In this document: piece by piece, positions 19,973 to 20,435 of the stretch
Layout of the letters: each line of letters opens with the position of its first letter
Numbering within the stretch: the stretch's first letter is position 1
Source: a virus
Strand: one strand, 5' to 3'
Virus record (IMG/VR): IMGVR_UViG_3300022725_000337
Coordinates: 1 to 20,435 of that record
Length of the DNA stretch: 20,435 nt
Program-made: the position numbers and the translations under genes
Notes under the pieces: generated by a model
The model's input: the letters and a program-made list of their open reading frames with translations, nothing else
Databases searched by the model: none
Told to the model about the DNA's origin: nothing

Positions 19973-20435
19973 GGTCTATCCCGCGCAGAATTTTCCATCG
20001 GACGCGACGATCGAGGCGTTGAACGGAACCACACACGTCGAGACGGGCGTGCCGTTCGTTCCGGTGGGAACGAATCAAAATAGCTCGCCGGCGCTGGAAG
20101 TGCAGTTCAACCGGGCGGAGAAAATGAAGCTTGACGCGCTGGCTTTTGCCTTGGAAGGCAAGGTGGAGGCGGAGGGCGGCCTGAACGTCGGGGTGCGACC
20201 GTTGCTGTATCGATCAGCCGCCAATCGCTTCGAGTATGACGGGGCCACGGGCGTGGCGGTACCGGATGATGCAGTGACGTTTTTGTGGTTGGACTCGGCC
20301 AACGCGCTGCAGCAGGGCGCGGCGCTGCCCTCGACGGCGACGGTGCATATGCCGCTCGCGGAAGTGACGGCTGCGAACGGGGCGGTGACCGCGGTGAAAG
20401 ACGTTCGTGGTTGGGGGATGAAGTGGGTGAGTTGA
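19965..20435 (+). CDS. Tail-fibre-like protein
   Basis: A complete 156-residue protein ending with the TGA at the last base of the window. The central and C-terminal part reads as the small beta domain found in phage fibre or receptor-binding proteins: LNVGVRPLLYRSAANRFEY, then VPDDAVTFLWLDSANAL, then HMPLAEVTAANGAVTAVKDV and RGWG, a pattern in which a property is set, a unit value follows and 'D-x-R' closes the chain. From memory this resembles modules in other phage fibres. It overlaps the preceding gene by 8 bp. A longer fibre or chaperone gene may follow outside the window. Confidence 0.55.
   Translation: MAKVYPAQNFPSDATIEALNGTTHVETGVPFVPVGTNQNSSPALEVQFNRAEKMKLDALAFALEGKVEAEGGLNVGVRPLLYRSAANRFEYDGATGVAVPDDAVTFLWLDSANALQQGAALPSTATVHMPLAEVTAANGAVTAVKDVRGWGMKWVS

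Overview
This 20.4 kb window is almost entirely one head-to-tail, plus-strand gene series of a tailed phage (prophage, or domesticated phage-like particle). It is G+C rich and no minus-strand gene is convincing. A planctomycete host is my best guess, from memory: peptide runs created by the repeats here (LETGDWR, STAHRAVAH, GGHGPPYT) recur in hypothetical proteins of planctomycete genomes. I could not check this. No rRNA, tRNA, CRISPR array, integrase, repressor or replication gene is visible.

Layout. 1-480 is an exported protein of unknown function, possibly host. 481-1192 is a gene-poor stretch with strong inverted repeats. 1193-1936 is a putative lipoprotein. 1937-4430 holds small early-position genes: an unknown, a holin-like membrane protein, a winged-helix protein, a protein with a DUF2829/Tad2-like (possible anti-Thoeris) N-terminus, a coiled-coil/membrane protein and a small helical protein. 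4561-11523 is the packaging and head module: small terminase, Mu gp28-like large terminase, portal fused to a MuF-type head protein, HK97-type prohead protease with an N-terminal XRE-like HTH, and HK97-fold major capsid. 11598-14535 holds a decoration candidate, two small unknowns, a gp6-like connector, a gp10/gpG-like protein and a tail-terminator candidate. 14583-20435 is the tail module: tube candidate, short tape measure, a minor tail protein, a 793-residue hub-like protein and two distal tail/fibre proteins. The order is that of a siphovirus, with a Mu-like terminase and MuF domain combined with an HK97-like portal, protease and capsid.

The most unusual feature is a set of short dispersed repeats. 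Family A (about 30 bp hairpin), family B (heptamer GARACTR arrays with a conserved tail), family C (CCCCAGGC hairpin) and family D (GGTGGGC hairpin) lie in 17 of the 18 intergenic gaps longer than 30 bp, and are absent where genes overlap or abut. The stems of A and D show compensatory changes between copies. One A element lies in frame inside the portal-MuF gene. Others form the C-terminal codons of two proteins, supply stop codons, or encode part of the lipoprotein signal peptide. They look like mobile or recombination-prone palindromes that have colonised nearly every tolerated junction of a virion operon.
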